DNA of 64,000 bases. Source: Tetrahymena thermophila SB210 (lineage: Eukaryota; Ciliophora; Oligohymenophorea; Hymenostomatida; Tetrahymenidae). Made by a program: the position numbers and the translations under genes. Below, piece by piece: positions 37,748 through 51,155 of the stretch. The DNA lies in NCBI RefSeq assembly GCF_000189635.1, contig NW_002475968.1, forward strand, positions 97,522-161,521, in the 5' to 3' direction. Numbering within the stretch: the first letter of the stretch is position 1; the number at the start of each line of letters is the position of its first letter. The notes under the pieces are model-generated. The model searched no databases, was not told the DNA's origin, and was given only the letters and a program-made list of their open reading frames with translations.

Positions 37748-40700
37748 ATGAGTATGCCTTAGTTGGAATACTACAAATAAAATAAGTAGCCTACTCAAAA
37801 GTCATTATTTTCAATATAAAATTAATCTCAGGGAATTATAGCTGATGAATAGTAAATACCTTATGATAGTTATTTAAGTAGAAAGTGCTAGAGGCATTTA
37901 TTTGAGATAAAAGGTACTGAAATAGAACTAGGACTTAATGGAGACTAGTCTGTTGCGAATAATAGTTTCTATGTTATAAATAATAACAATTCAATTATGG
38001 ATAGTCTATAGCAGAATACAGAAGGTAATATAAAACATACTAACCGCTCAATTAAAGGAAAATATGAAACTAATATAACTGAGTAACAACCTATGGTATA
38101 TTCAAGACATGATTTATTTTAAAGCTGTAATAATTAAGAAAGAGGTACTCTCAAAAATATTAAAAAACATGAGCAATAATAAGCTGTAGTTTCAATGAAG
38201 AGCAATTTATCAATTAAAAAAGGTATATAAGAAGGTAAAAGTCTAAGCATAGACAAATGTTAGCCCTCAATTAGAGATTTAAAAAGCAGAAATGATTTAA
38301 AAAATCCTTAATAGGAAAAAGTCAATAGCAAATTAGACATAAGTTCAAGATTACCCTCTAAATGCGGTGGGTGGATACCAGATGATATAATTTATGAAAA
38401 TAATATGAATGAATTGAATAGAAAAGTAACCCTAGTTGCTAAAAATAATTTTAATTTGAAGAAAATATAAAATTACAAAGAAAAGAAGTACTAGTAGAAC
38501 TTTTAGAAGGCAGCAGATATTATAAATAGACTTTTAAACACATCAATGAATAGAATTATGAGAGTAAGACAGCATGTCAGAAATTTTATAATGCTACTTA
38601 GGCTTAGATATCTTAACCGCAAAATTGATGATCTTACTGATAGCGATTATATGTCAATCAATGATTTAAGCAATTTTTATACATAGAATAAAATGAAGAA
38701 GAATAGTAATGCTTTAATAAAATACTTCAACTTTATATTTAAATTAAGCAAAAAAATACCTATTTTTATGCCTACTGATACTTTGAGAGTTGTGTGGGAT
38801 ATCGTTCTAGTTTTATTTACTTATATTTTTCTCTACTTTTATTCTATTTTGATGTTTTTTGACTAAGAAAATCCTGATACTGAGTTTATAAAAGAATTTT
38901 ATTTTTGCACATTTTTTATTTTTATTATTGATGCTTTAGTCAATTTTAACACTGCCTTTTTTGACAAAGATTTAGTTATATTCAAAAGACAATAAATAGC
39001 TAAATAGTATATTTTTTCTACTGTTTTTTTCACTGATTTTGTAAGTCTTATGGTTTTAGGAACCAAAGTTATTAAGAGAAGCAATTACATAGTATATAAT
39101 CCAAACCATGATTTGCTAACATACTGCTTTAATATGCTTATATTTTTTAAAACGAATGGAATCTCCTCTAAAAAAAAGAGATTTGACTATGTTTTTACTT
39201 TAAAAGAAAGTGAGAAGCATGTTATAAAATTAATTAACTAGTTATTAAGCGTTGTTACTGTAGCGCATATTGGTAAAATATAAAATTAAATAAACAGAGT
39301 TCATATTATTTTCAAATATAATAATATTTTTTATTATATTTACAGCTGCAATCGGTTGGTATTTTCTTGGCTTGTAAGAAGTAGTGAATGGAAGTTAGCC
39401 TAATTGGTTAGATAAACTAAATATCTCTGAAGAAGTTTATTACTAAAAATATGTATATTCTATTTACTGGTCAATAACTACTATGACAACAGGTTTTTAT
39501 TAAAAATTAAATTTATTTATTTATTTATTTATTAATTTATTTATTAATTAATTTTGCAAAAGTCAAATTTATTTTAGAAATTTTATAAAAGCTGTTTGTT
39601 TTAACAAGAAAATTGAAAACATACTTAAAAAAAAATTTGATATTATTTTAAAAAATAAAGTTGGTTATGGAGACATATCAGCTACAAATTACGCAGAAGC
39701 TTTATATATTTCAATAATTATGCTTTTATTCAGTTGCGTTTTTGCTTATTCAATCAACAATATAGGATTCATCTTATAAGAAATTGAAAAATCTTCAAAA
39801 TAGCTTAATGATAAAATAACTATTATGCAGAGGTATTTATTTAAAAACCTAAAAAAATTTTTTTTTATTATAATTGACTGATAATCTTAATAAACTCTCT
39901 TAATTTAGAAAAATAAATAGATCAACTGGAAGAATAACTATTATAATATTTTTTTATTTTTAAATAATTTGTAAAGGTATCTTAACAGAAAAAATGTTAA
40001 TATTTCTCTTAAAAGCAGAATCAGACATTATTTATCATTCTTAGCTTAAGAGTAGAAAGATAGAGATAAATAAGCTGAAGATTAAATTATATCAATTCTT
40101 TCTAATAAACTAAGAGAGGAGATTACTGTTGAAATAAATTCTAAAATTTTAAACAAATATAATATATTTAGTTCAAATTTTTCTAAGCAAACTTTGGATA
40201 AAATAGTTTTTAAAATGACAGAAGTTTTAATAAACCCCAATGAGATTATTTTTAAAGAAGAATAAAATGATGATATGGCAATTTATTTTATTTAAAGTGG
40301 TGTGATTGAGATTTACTAACATTCGGTATAAAAATTAGAAAAACCCAATGTGATTAAAACTCTTACAGATGAGAGTCTATTTGGAGAAATTTCTTTTTTT
40401 TCAGGGCTCTCCAGGAAAGCTTCTGCTAGAAGTATTAATTTGTCTACTCTTTACAAAATTTCGAGGGAAGACTTTATTGAAATAATTAAAGAAAATAATG
40501 AAGATTATGAAAGATTTAAAATGATGTAAGAGTAAATTATTTTTTAAGGAGAATTACCTTTGCTTCATGTAGATTGTTATAACTGCAGACAGGTTGGACA
40601 TATTTCAAGTTAGTGTCCTAAAACTCATCAAACATTCGATAAACAATTTATAATATTAAAGGATATTTACTCTTTGTTCCAGAATAGATGCTTTGTTGAA

Positions 40701-42578
40701 CGTCCCACAGACAAAAGCAGTTATAAGCCTTTGTAATTTTTATTCTAAAGCAAAGAAATTTAATTCATCAATTTTTAAAAAATTTAATTTAGTAATTTAA
40801 TTTAGAAGAATCAAAGTCTGAGCAAGATTCTTAAATAAAATTTGTAAGACCTGAATAGTGAAATTTAAATTATGTTCAATTCTGACGATAAATATTCAGG
40901 GTCATCTTATTATAATTCAGAAGATTAAGACGATGATGATGAATTTGAAGATCGTGATGAATTAGTTTCAAGTACAAATTCATAAACAAATGCTGATAAT
41001 TTTTCAAGAAATTCATCATTAAATAACTAAGTAAAAAGTTCATTGCAAAAAAAGAAGGCTTCAAAAAAAAAAGAAGTTTCTAAAAAATATTTGGATAGCA
41101 ATTTACTTTGCGAAGACATAAACTCTTTACTTAATGCAGAAATATAATCTAATAGCCACAGAGTTATTTCAAATTTTATAAATGAAAATCTAGACTCAAA
41201 AAAGAGCTACATTAAAAGTTTTAATCTGGCAAACAGATAAAAATCTTTAGATGATATTGAATAAATTAAAACTCACTCAAACATAGAATCAAACAATAAT
41301 TTTATTAACTCCGAATTGTATCATTCAAAATCATAAACATAAACAAAAACAGATTCAGAATTAGTTTAACAGAATACATAGGATTATCCCTAAATTTGTA
41401 AAATGGAAGAAGAAGAGGAATAATTAATGAATGATTAATTAGTGATCAAAAAAAAGTAAAGTCAAAAATAGTAAGAGTTAAATCAAATAAATAATGATAT
41501 TAAGCAACAAATAGATTATTCAAAATAGCATATAAAAAGGCAGAGCTTTTAAGGTTAGCCTTTACAATTCAAGAGAAGCTCATTTAGGATTCAAGATGAA
41601 TTACAATAGTAGTTGAACTCAAGTATGAAAAGCTTAGAATATAATATTAGCTAACCAAATAAGAGAGTTAGCATACTTCTAAACCAGATAAGCAATAACC
41701 AAAATCAAATATAAAAAAATAACTAAGAGCTACCTAATTACAGAAACTCGATTGATTAAATCTTACTATAAGGAATTTTAGTTAATAATCTTATTTAAAC
41801 TCATTCCTCTTATAATATTTTGCCAACAGAGTAATCGTTTAAATTCTAGAAAAAAACTGAAGGCGATTTAGAAAAAAATAAAAGTAGCATATAATAACAG
41901 AATATCACTTTGAGTAATAAAAAAAATTCCATGCTTTCAATAAAAGAAGTCATAGAAGAAGAGCCTAGAGCTAGCTACAAAAATTTAGCTTAAATAAGAT
42001 AATCTTAATCAAATGGAAAAACATCTATCATTAATGCATTGAGTGGTATAAATTGCAATGATGCTAATACTAATAATAATAAAATTTAATCATAATTATT
42101 TTCAGCTTAAAATAGCTAAATGACACGTGAAAATAATGACTTACAAATTGTAGAAAGACTCTCTAAATTACTGTTGAATCCTTAGTTACCGCTCTTACTT
42201 TAATTAACTTCTGGAATGAGCTTTAGAGAGATGACTTAAATAAATAGTAATAATCCTATGGATACGTTTGAAAAGATGCACAACTTTAAAAAATTTTTCC
42301 CTCATAATAATATAGAAAGCGTTCTAAATAAACTGAAAATAATGCAGTTGGAACAAAGAAAAATGAAAAAGCAGAAATAAATAAACAAACCACGTCGCTA
42401 GAATATTTTATTCTCACGCTTTTATACAAATGGCTCATTCATACCTGATAATTTGAAATTTTTGCAATAAGAATTTAATATTGATGACTATAGGCCTACG
42501 TATCTTTCATATGGAGTTAGTAAGAGAAGAGGATAGTAATTTCCAAAGAATAAGCATGATTTAACTCTATATTTTTGA
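37748..42578 (+). CDS. Potassium channel 4 with cNMP-binding domain, CCHC zinc knuckle and long tail
   Basis: Predicted 1,451 residues; exons 37748-39272, 39346-39492, 39661-39832, 39977-40732 and 40823-42578, with every exon phase matching channel 2. Order: polar N-terminus with GGWIPDDIIYE; S1 from PTDTLRVVWDIVLVLFTYIF; S2-S5; filter VGYGD (558-562); S6; cNMP domain with FGEISFFSGLSRKASARS (750 on); CCHC knuckle C815, C818, H823, C828 (CYNCRQVGHISSQC); and a tail with YYNSEDQDDDDEFED, KKYLDSNLLCEDI, SIDQILLQGILVNN, INKPRRQNILFSR and RPTYLSYGVSKRRG. The last intron (40733-40822) is 90 nt, like channel 2, and ends CTGAG. The ATG seen at the tail start in channels 1 and 2 is CTG here, which argues against a separate tail gene. 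Last gene of the tandem array, convergent with the flippase gene. Confidence 0.87.
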
Positions 42579-43374
42579 TAAATTATAATCATATCAATTT
42601 CTTTAAATTTCAGTTTTTTATTTATTTCATAAAAAAATAACAATTTTACTAATTCTAGCTAGAATAGCCAAACTCCATTCAAAAATTTAGTGATTTGAGG
42701 TCACTATTTTTTTGAATGGCTGATGTGTTTGAATATAATTTAAGTAAAAATAAATAAATAAATAATTTTATAATAGAATTTAATTAATTAATAATATTTA
42801 TAATTAATTTTAATTTATATCAGTCTTTTAATTAATTTTTCAATCAAAAAATTTTCTTATTAAAATTATGTTAAAATTTAAAAATAATTATTTTTATTAA
42901 TTATTTGAAATTAAATTAAATAAAATTTTATGATATTTCTAATAAAAAGATGAAATTTTATTTACAACAAATTAACAAATTAAAATTATTTTGCTTTATT
43001 ATGAGCTTTATTTTAAGATGTATTGAAATAAACTTAAAAAAATAAAAAAAAATATGTGTTTGTTTGATATCTTTGCAAATATAATTTATAAAAATGATTT
43101 CATAAAATTATTTTAGATGATATTCATTCCATAGTAAGTAAGTAATATAATAGAATATAATAGATAGATAGAGAATAACAAAGATGTATATATATATGTA
43201 TTATCTTGATTTAATTTATGACTGTGAAGATAATTATGGTAATAATGGCAAAGATTATTAATAGATGGATGAAAGATTCGATGATTAGAATACTGGTAGT
43301 AAAATTGTCCTACTCACTTTTTAAATGTGTTTGACTATAAATAAAATATATATATATATTTATATAAAATAATA
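42579..43374. other. Convergent 3' spacer between channel 4 and the flippase
   Basis: AT-rich; holds both 3' UTRs, a strong hairpin at 42675-42719 and TATATA runs near 43185 and 43350. A short open frame from about 43219 is not supported as a gene. Confidence 0.6.
42675..42719. repeat. Perfectly spaced inverted repeat (hairpin) 3' of channel 4
   Basis: Two 19-base arms with two adjacent mismatches (17 of 19 pairs) around a 7-base loop TTTGAGG. The arms run from CCATTCAAAAA to TTTTTGAATGG, with TAGTGA/TCACTA closing the loop. It lies about 100 bases past the stop of channel 4. Could be a miniature element remnant, or a structure in the transcript's 3' UTR. Confidence 0.85.
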
Positions 43375-46300
43375 TCATAAATTATTATTTACTTCGTCTA
43401 CATAATCCATATTATTATTGTTGATGTTGCTGTTTTTATTAAAGCACATTATTTCAATCATATTTTATTGAGAAGATTACTAGCGTACGCTTTTTTAATC
43501 TGAAGAAATTACTGTTTATTTTTCTAATTCTTCTTTTTCAAAAATTTGTTCAAAATCTTAAGATTTCATTTTTTCAGTAAAGTAGGACCAGTCATCAAAT
43601 GCCCTTTGAATAATGTAGAAGGTTACAACCATCAAAAGTATACCTATATATGTTCCTCCTACTCCAAGGACACTATGAGCCATTCCGAAACTGTCGAGAG
43701 CTAAAATTTTGCTTGCTATGAGAAGAGCAACAAAATAAATTAAAACGCTAGCAGATAAAAAAAATAAAGTAAAGGGATAGTGTGTTTTATGTAATTAAAA
43801 CACTCTTAAGTTTGGAGCTATTACTGCTAAAGTAAATACAAGTGTGCCCATATCTAAATGGCTTGCTTAGTGTTGGTGTTTATCCGAGACATCGTTTAAA
43901 CACAACATGCTTTAATATTTTTATTTAAATTTATTTGCAATTTAATTTAAATTAGTAAAAAAAACAAACAAAAAAAAATAAATAAATATTTTACCCAATA
44001 AATAATATCAATATTGATTGAATGGACCCTTTGAAAAATTCTTTCCAAAAGTTAAAGGTAGTAAATTAAGGTTTTTCTAAATTTCTTTTATATAATAGTG
44101 GCATTTTTTCTAATCTATTTGGTAGACATTAGAATACAGTGCAGTATTCGTGGGCAGGATACATCTCATCGAACCAGCAATAGAGAATGATTGGCAAAGA
44201 AGTAAATAATAAATTATATAACTCCTTAACCCATTGATCATAGATATAAATACCACTTTAAGCTGAGAAAAAGTTGTACCAAAAAGTTACCAAGAAAGTA
44301 ACTTAATTTTTATAAAAATTGTAAAAAACAAGCTATGTATTTTTTCTATAGCACTCTTACCCTTGGTATAAAATTAACCTATTTAAATGTCTGAATTCAC
44401 CAATCGAAAAATCGGATATCTTAGCAGCTTGTCTTCCCTTCAAGTTTCATTTTAAAACAAATTATATTTTTAAATAGAAAGAAATATTTATGAATTACTT
44501 CTTTTCCTCTTATTCCGATACCAATGTGAGCTGTTGTAATCATTGATACATCATTAGCACCATCTCCGATTGCTAAAGTAGTATCTTAGGGGCAGAGTTT
44601 TTTTACAAAGCTAACTAGTTCTGCCTTTTGTCTAGGAGTAACTTTACAAGCAATGACAGTTTGTGAATTAACTAATATCTTAAGTAACTTTTATCTAGAA
44701 TTCAGAGCCTTTGTTCGATTATTTGTTAGTGTACCAGATTGAGATAATCTTATGATATTCATAGGATTAAAATGTGAATCAATTGCGTATAAAGAATAAC
44801 CTGTAATTAAGACACTATAATCTGATTTTCCTATTTTATTGTAGTATTCATCAATTAAAGTCTCAACAGTTTCATCAAACTTATCAAAACTGAGTATTGC
44901 CAAGTCTGTTGTTGGAGTGGTTAAATTGCATTATTAAGCGATATTTTGAGCTGTTTCTACTTTATCTCCTGTTAGCATCCACACTTTTATACCTGCAGTT
45001 TTTAAATTTTTTAGTGTGTATTCAACATCATCTTGAAGTCTGTCATTAATGCCTGTTCCGCCTAACAAAATTAAATCTTTTTCCATTTGGATATTAAGTT
45101 GCTATTCTTTTTAATCCTATTCTGAAATTTCTAACTTAATTTGCTATATCCTAAAAGTCAATAAAATATTTATTTATATTTTGAAAAATGTTTAAAAAAT
45201 AAATGTAAATAAAATACCTATTTAGATAATAATCCACCTGCTATTTAGTCAGGATTTTATATCCAAAAGCTAGTGTTCTTAGTCCTTTTAAAGAGAAATA
45301 CGATAAGTTATTTTTAGTAATTTCAATGACATCATCTTAATTAGGAGCACAAGTTTCAAAAATATTTAAATCAGCCCCTTTGCAATACAATTTGTATTCT
45401 TATGTTTACATGTCTTAAACAATTACTGACATTCTTTTTCTTTCAAAATCAAACTCAAGCACAGCGATTCTTTAAAATTTTAAAGTTTCTTTCAATTAGT
45501 TAGATTAAATGTACATAACTTTATTGATATCCTCTTCCTAGAAATAATACCCTTAATTGTAGCAGAACTTTAAAATACTCTCTTCATCAGGCGAAGTACC
45601 ATTGTAGATAAGAGAGTTATTCTTCTTTTCTATAATCAAAGTGTGACATAGATTCAAACAATTCATTCCTTCCAATTCCTTTTATTAAATATATTTTATA
45701 AAAAATAAATAAAATAAATATATATATATATTTATATGTACCAAGCTCTGAGTTTTTACGCTCTGGGCAAGAGCTACGTCAAGTTCTTCACTCTTTAAAA
45801 TAGTTTCTGAATGAACAGTTTCATTTTATTTTTCATATATTTTTTTATTTAAGCATAAAGCTTTGAAGTTCATTTAGTTGATAGTTAATGTACCTGTTTT
45901 GTCACTAAATACGTACTTGACTCTGCCTAATTCTTCACATAAATTACAACTTTTAACGTCTACGAATTCATCGTCATTAATATTCTTGTAATTTCTATCT
46001 AACTACAGAATCAATCCTTATCCGAACTTGACTATTTCTAAAGTAACCATTAAAGAAATTGGAACAAAATGGGCAAGCAGCAAAATCCATAAAGGAATGT
46101 AAACAAAAAATGTTTCAACATTGTTTCCACCAAATGATTTGTTATCAATTTAGAGATATACAGCTTAATTTTCATAATCCTTAACCCAAATTTGATAATA
46201 TGAAGCAGAAAACAAACAAATTAAGATAAGAAGAATAAAAATCCAAATGATCATTTTATTCAAATTTAATTCTATCCCACTGAATTTATATCTAATTGAT

Positions 46301-47552
46301 TTAAATAAAAATGATGAATTCGATGATAAAAATATGTTTTTAAATCATTCAAAATGTTTTAAATGCAATAAATCAATAATCTACCTCGATCTTTAAGAGT
46401 TTAGAAGAATTTTAGATTGATGACCAGTGTATATAATCATTCCATAGATATAATCTGTTGCTTTTAAACAAGAACCTCTAAGACATATATTATTGATGTT
46501 GATTGGATATTAACTTCCAGATTAATTGTTAGTCATTATACCATTAAAGTTGTACATCTACTAATTTGGCTATTCGTACTTAAGCTAATAATTGAGTAGC
46601 TATTCGAAATTGTTATTAATATCTACAGACTAAAGAATCTAAGGCGCAAAACCTATTTTCCTTTTTAAATTGGTTTCACCATCAAGATTTTTTGTTTCAA
46701 CGTAGCAATCTCCCTATAAAATGTAATTAAAAAATTAGTATTATAGAATTATTTTAACTTAAATTAATTTGGTAATAAGTATTTCAATAAATAAATCAAT
46801 CAATCGAATATTTTATCAATAAAAATCTTTTTAAAAGCGCTAAATTTCGCAAAGTAGAAAAAAATTAATCATTTAAACTGGCAATACATACATAAATAAA
46901 TCAGAAGCATCAAAATGTTTTCTAGTTAACTTAAACAAATTAAATGTAATTTTTTAAATGTTTTTACATTTGGCAATGTCGTTTGAAGTATTAAAATATC
47001 AGCTGGAAATTACTCACTTTCTTCTACTCTAACAATATCACCAATATAGAGGTTTTACCAATAGATCTCCTCAAATTGATTAGTATTAGTGTTGAGTCTT
47101 TTGACCTTCGATTCATTTTCTTTGCGGTCAGCTATATGTTTTTTTCGATCTTCAATAATGTCTTTAATCATGCAAACAACAGTGATTATGGATAGAGTGA
47201 GATATATCGCAGGCTTTCCATTTGTTGTAGATATTACATTCACCGTCTAGCAAACACCTATAAGCACGAAGTATATATTTGCTAGCCTACTAAATTAAAT
47301 GAATAGATTTTTAGGCAAAAATGTAAGCCAATTGTACTGTGATGTTTCAATCCTATTACTTGCTACTTTTAAATCACTAACACCTGGCGTTAGGTTCCTT
47401 AACTGCTGACTTTTTGGGCCTGTTAAATAATTCTTATGCCTTTTAAAAAAGTAGAAATAAGTTTCCCATTCGTCGTTTTAGTATTGCTAAGAAATTTAAT
47501 CTATTTTGAGCTAAAGTTAGCTCTTGTTTTGATCCTTGTTTTTTTGGCTCAT
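43375..47552 (-). CDS. P4-type ATPase (phospholipid flippase)
   Basis: Predicted 1,184 residues in seven exons: 47552-46968, 46713-46385, 46291-45742, 45678-45218, 45150-44499, 44437-43995 and 43909-43375 (3,555 nt, TGA). P4 ATPases use ATP to move phospholipids to the cytosolic leaflet. Hallmarks in order: N-terminal [18 protein letters not shown]; actuator DGET (206-209); the P4-specific PISL in M4 (382-385); phosphorylation site DKTGTLT with D435; KGAD in the nucleotide domain; MLTGDK; hinge [10 protein letters not shown] (about 837-846); then [18 protein letters not shown] and six C-terminal membrane segments. Asp/Glu replaces nothing essential, so it should be active. It probably pairs with a CDC50-type beta subunit not seen here. 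The short polar tail ends in Asn-rich sequence. Class beyond P4 is not assigned. Confidence 0.92.
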
Positions 47553-48790
47553 TTCTAATGATTATTAAATAAATCAATCAATGAATCAGCCAGTTTAATC
47601 AAATGATGGAAATTAATATATATATTTATTTATTAAAGTTTTTTATTTTTTATTAAATATTTAATAAAAATTGATTAAAATCAATAATTAAACTCTAAAA
47701 ACACATTAAATTATTGTTCTAACAAATAATTATCCAAGCAATCAAAATCATTCATTCATTCATTTGTTCATGCATTCATTATTTCATATGTATATACATT
47801 CTATTTTACTTCTTTTTTCTATAAAAATTACATATTACTGATAAGATCAAATAATCATTCTCTTATTCCTTTCTAAATCAATAAACAAATAAGCCTCTTA
47901 TCACCTTTAAAACTGTAAATCGAAATTTGGAGCTAAACTGAATAGTATTTTTATACACTTATTCATTCACTCTACAATTTACAAGTTTTCTCAATTTTAA
48001 AACAAATTTTGACCTTAATTTTTTTTTAATTAAGTAATTAAAAAATCATTACCGGATTTATAAAAATTTACAGTTAAATTAATTTTTACAGTTTTAAGAT
48101 TTAAAATATTTTTAATAATTAAAATTTAACAATTTAAAAATATTTATTTATTATTTTAGTAAAAGAAATAAAATATTTAAAAATAAAAAAAACTTATTAG
48201 TTAATGTATAAATTTATCAACAAAAAAAAAATAAAATTAAATTAAATTAAAAGAAAATAAACAAAAAATATGTTAAAAAATAAAATATCAAATAAATGAA
48301 AAGGTTTTATTTTATTTAAATACAAATCTTGAAAACGGAAAAAGATTTTAATAATTTTATTTTTTAGAATTAGTTAATATTATTAATTATGATAGATAAA
48401 ATAGATAATATAAAATTAATAAACATTTCATCTATTATTGGTATAGATAAATATGCATGAAAATTACAAAGGAAATATTGTTCCTTCATTTGCTTGGCTT
48501 TATTTCTCACTTTGGTTTCTTAGTTTATATGTCAATTTACTTGATAACTAACTAACTAACTTGCTATTTTTTTGCTTGTTTATTTGTGTAGAACACTTAT
48601 AGAGATTAATTATTATGGGTATAATTACGATTTAAAATTTATTCCTTCTGCCAAAAATTTTTTAATTAATTATTTTATCAAAATAAATCAGAAAAATTAA
48701 AAAAAGACTAGATTAAGGTTTGAAAACAAACAAACAAACAAACAAACAAATTAATTAAGATAGGCATTCATTAAAATTTAAAGTTAAAAC
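47553..48790. other. Divergent intergenic region
   Basis: About 1.2 kb between the flippase and the gene at 48791, both reading outward; expected to hold both promoters. It contains ATTC repeats near 47750-47780 and an (AAAC)n run at 48724-48750. No gene supported. Confidence 0.6.
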
Positions 48791-49753
48791 ATGGCATAGA
48801 AAGCTTTTACTATGGTATTCTATATTGTACCTGAAGATTAAGATGACATAGAATAGCCCAACGCATTTGGGTACATTTTATTAATTTTTATCAAATAAAG
48901 AGTTAAATATAATATTTATTTATTTATTTTTTGTATCAGATACACATGATAAATGATTAACATATTTGATATTTAAAATTTAATTGTAAATATAATTAAT
49001 GAAGCTTATTTTTTGTTAAATTTATTAGAATACACAAAAATTAAGAGGATATTAAACCTAGTGATATAGCAGACTCTTTCCCTTTGCCAGGAGAATATAT
49101 TTTTAGATATAGATACAAATTTTAGAACAACATAGTTTGGATGGATATTAATTCAAATTCCAACAAAATTCCTCTTTTTAATGGTAAAATTTACATAAAA
49201 GCAACTCGTGTGTCATGGACAAAAGGTAAAAAAATAGATTTTTGTTTTTAAGTGATTGCTTATTTGATTATTTATTAAAAGATAATAATAGCTAATAGCC
49301 AGTTCAACCACAAGCAAATGTTTAGACTCAAGTTAATAGATAATCTTCAAGTTAAAACTAATAGCAATAATTGTATTAAGCTTAATAGTAGCCATCGTAT
49401 TAATAACAATAAGCTACTTAATAAAAATAAGTTTATTAGCAATAGCAGTAGCCTAAAATACCAGCCAATTAAGGATATTAGTAACCAGATAAATAATTTT
49501 CTAGTTAGGGAACTAATGGAAATTAAGTAGTAAAAATATATAAAATCACATATCAGTATCTTAAATAAATTTTCTTTAACTTTATTAGAAATCTACGAAC
49601 TTACTTGACGATTATGAAGAAAAGCCAACTTAAAAGAAAGCAAATACAGCTTAACTAGAAGCTAACCTGCTTGATATGGATGACCTCGGTGCAGGTTCAT
49701 CCTCAAGTCAAAAATCGAATAATAAACATGATGATGACTTATGGAATTTTTGA
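48791..49753 (+). CDS. Possible DIX-like domain protein with Q-rich middle and clathrin-box-like end
   Basis: Predicted 228 residues; exons 48791-48870, 49029-49225, 49282-49526 and 49589-49753, TGA. The N-terminal 92 residues begin MAQKAFTMVFYIVPEDQDD and end KIPLFNGKIYIKATRVSW. That resembles the DIX/DAX polymerisation domain of Dishevelled and Axin, which starts with a TxVxY strand and ends LPxFNGxV. The resemblance is suggestive, not secure. Residues from about 93 to 174 are almost all Gln encoded by TAA/TAG, with Pro, Asn and Ser. The last exon carries NLLDDYEEK, LLDMDDL (a clathrin-box-like L-L-D-M-D) and terminal DDDLWNF. Together this could be an adaptor or scaffold at membranes. Four phase-consistent exons make coding status strong; function is inference only. 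Confidence 0.75.
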
Positions 49754-51155
49754 AATAGTTTTAGATGAGCAATTTAAAATATATTTATTTAATTTAGCAC
49801 AATTTATTAAGCAAGCAAGCAAGCAACCTATAACAAAATTTATAAATTTGTATTCTTTCCTATATAACTCCTCAAAAACTAAGCAATAAATATACTTTAT
49901 TATAAAATTTTAGATAACTTTACAATTCATAATTTCATAATTAAAAGTTAAAATTAATTGTAAGTAAAATATTTATGATCAATCGATCTATCAATCAATC
50001 CTTCTATTTTTTATATTATAATTATTTATTATTTAATAAAAAGTTTTAAAATATAAACATCAAAAAATATATTTAGTTGATTTTTTTATAAGGACTACAC
50101 ATTTATTTATTTTAACAACAAAAGTATTTTTGTTGTATTTTTTACATAGTCCAATAATAAATAAATAAATACTTTTTATATCATAAATCCTATGATAATT
50201 CACACAAAAACATAGGCCTTAATTTTGATTTTGTGTATACATTTTATTTTAATTTGAGTTTTTAAGTAATTCGAGGAGTTGAGTAATGTGCGCACGCATA
50301 CAATAGAATGTGTGTAAAAAATCGAACTATATTTTTTGTGAAATTTAATGAATTTAAAGCAAAAATATCCTACATAAATATTGTATTAAAATATATTTTA
50401 TTATTCTCGTTTGAATTATTTTAATAGATTAATTTCCATTTTTATAAAATTTCAATATTTTATTTTAACTGAAATCTATCTGCTAAAAAGATTTAGCTAT
50501 GAAGGTCATAAATTTTTAGAATTATGAAATTTTTTAATTATTAAGAATGTTTAGGTCTTATTAACTTATTTTTAAATTATATAGAGCATTATTATGTATA
50601 CTTTAAAAATAATTTTAACCTATTTTTGTGTAAAATAATTTTTATAATAAATAAAAAAATAAGCAAGCAAGCAAGCAAACAAACAAACATCATTTTTGTA
50701 ATTGAAAATCTTATTACTAAATAATAAAAATAATTAATAAAGTAATTTTAATAATAAACATAAATGATAGATTAATTGATAGATTAGTTTTGTATTTTCA
50801 TGAAAGAATTATTAGAAAATTTGAAATTAGGAAAGATTGATTGATTGATAGATAGATATATATATTTATATATATAGAATGGAACTTTTTGTTAAATAAT
50901 TTTTTATTTAATTGATTTTTTGATTCATCTATTGAATGAATGAATTCTTGATTTGTATTATTTTATTGATATATAACAAAGTTTTATTATTTAAAAATAT
51001 CAGTTATCTTGTTCATACATAATATTTCATAATTAAGCTTTAAGAAAAATAATTTAAGATTAAAGGCGCATAAGCAAAGCGTATTTATTAAAGTGACAAA
51101 AAAGTATTATAGTTATAAAGATTATTAGTCTAGCTTAGATTGAGTGTATAAGAAT
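49754..51155. other. Intergenic spacer with short tandem repeats
   Basis: About 1.4 kb, AT-rich. It includes GCAA/ACAA microsatellites at about 49809-49830 and 50660-50692, a GATA run near 50845, and a small GTGCGCACGC patch at 50288. No gene supported. Confidence 0.6.

Noticed and set aside
43219..43330. Short plus-strand frame MTVKIIMVIMAKII between channel 4 and the flippase
   Set aside because: Located in a convergent 3' region, no intron or domain support, TATATA-rich surroundings.
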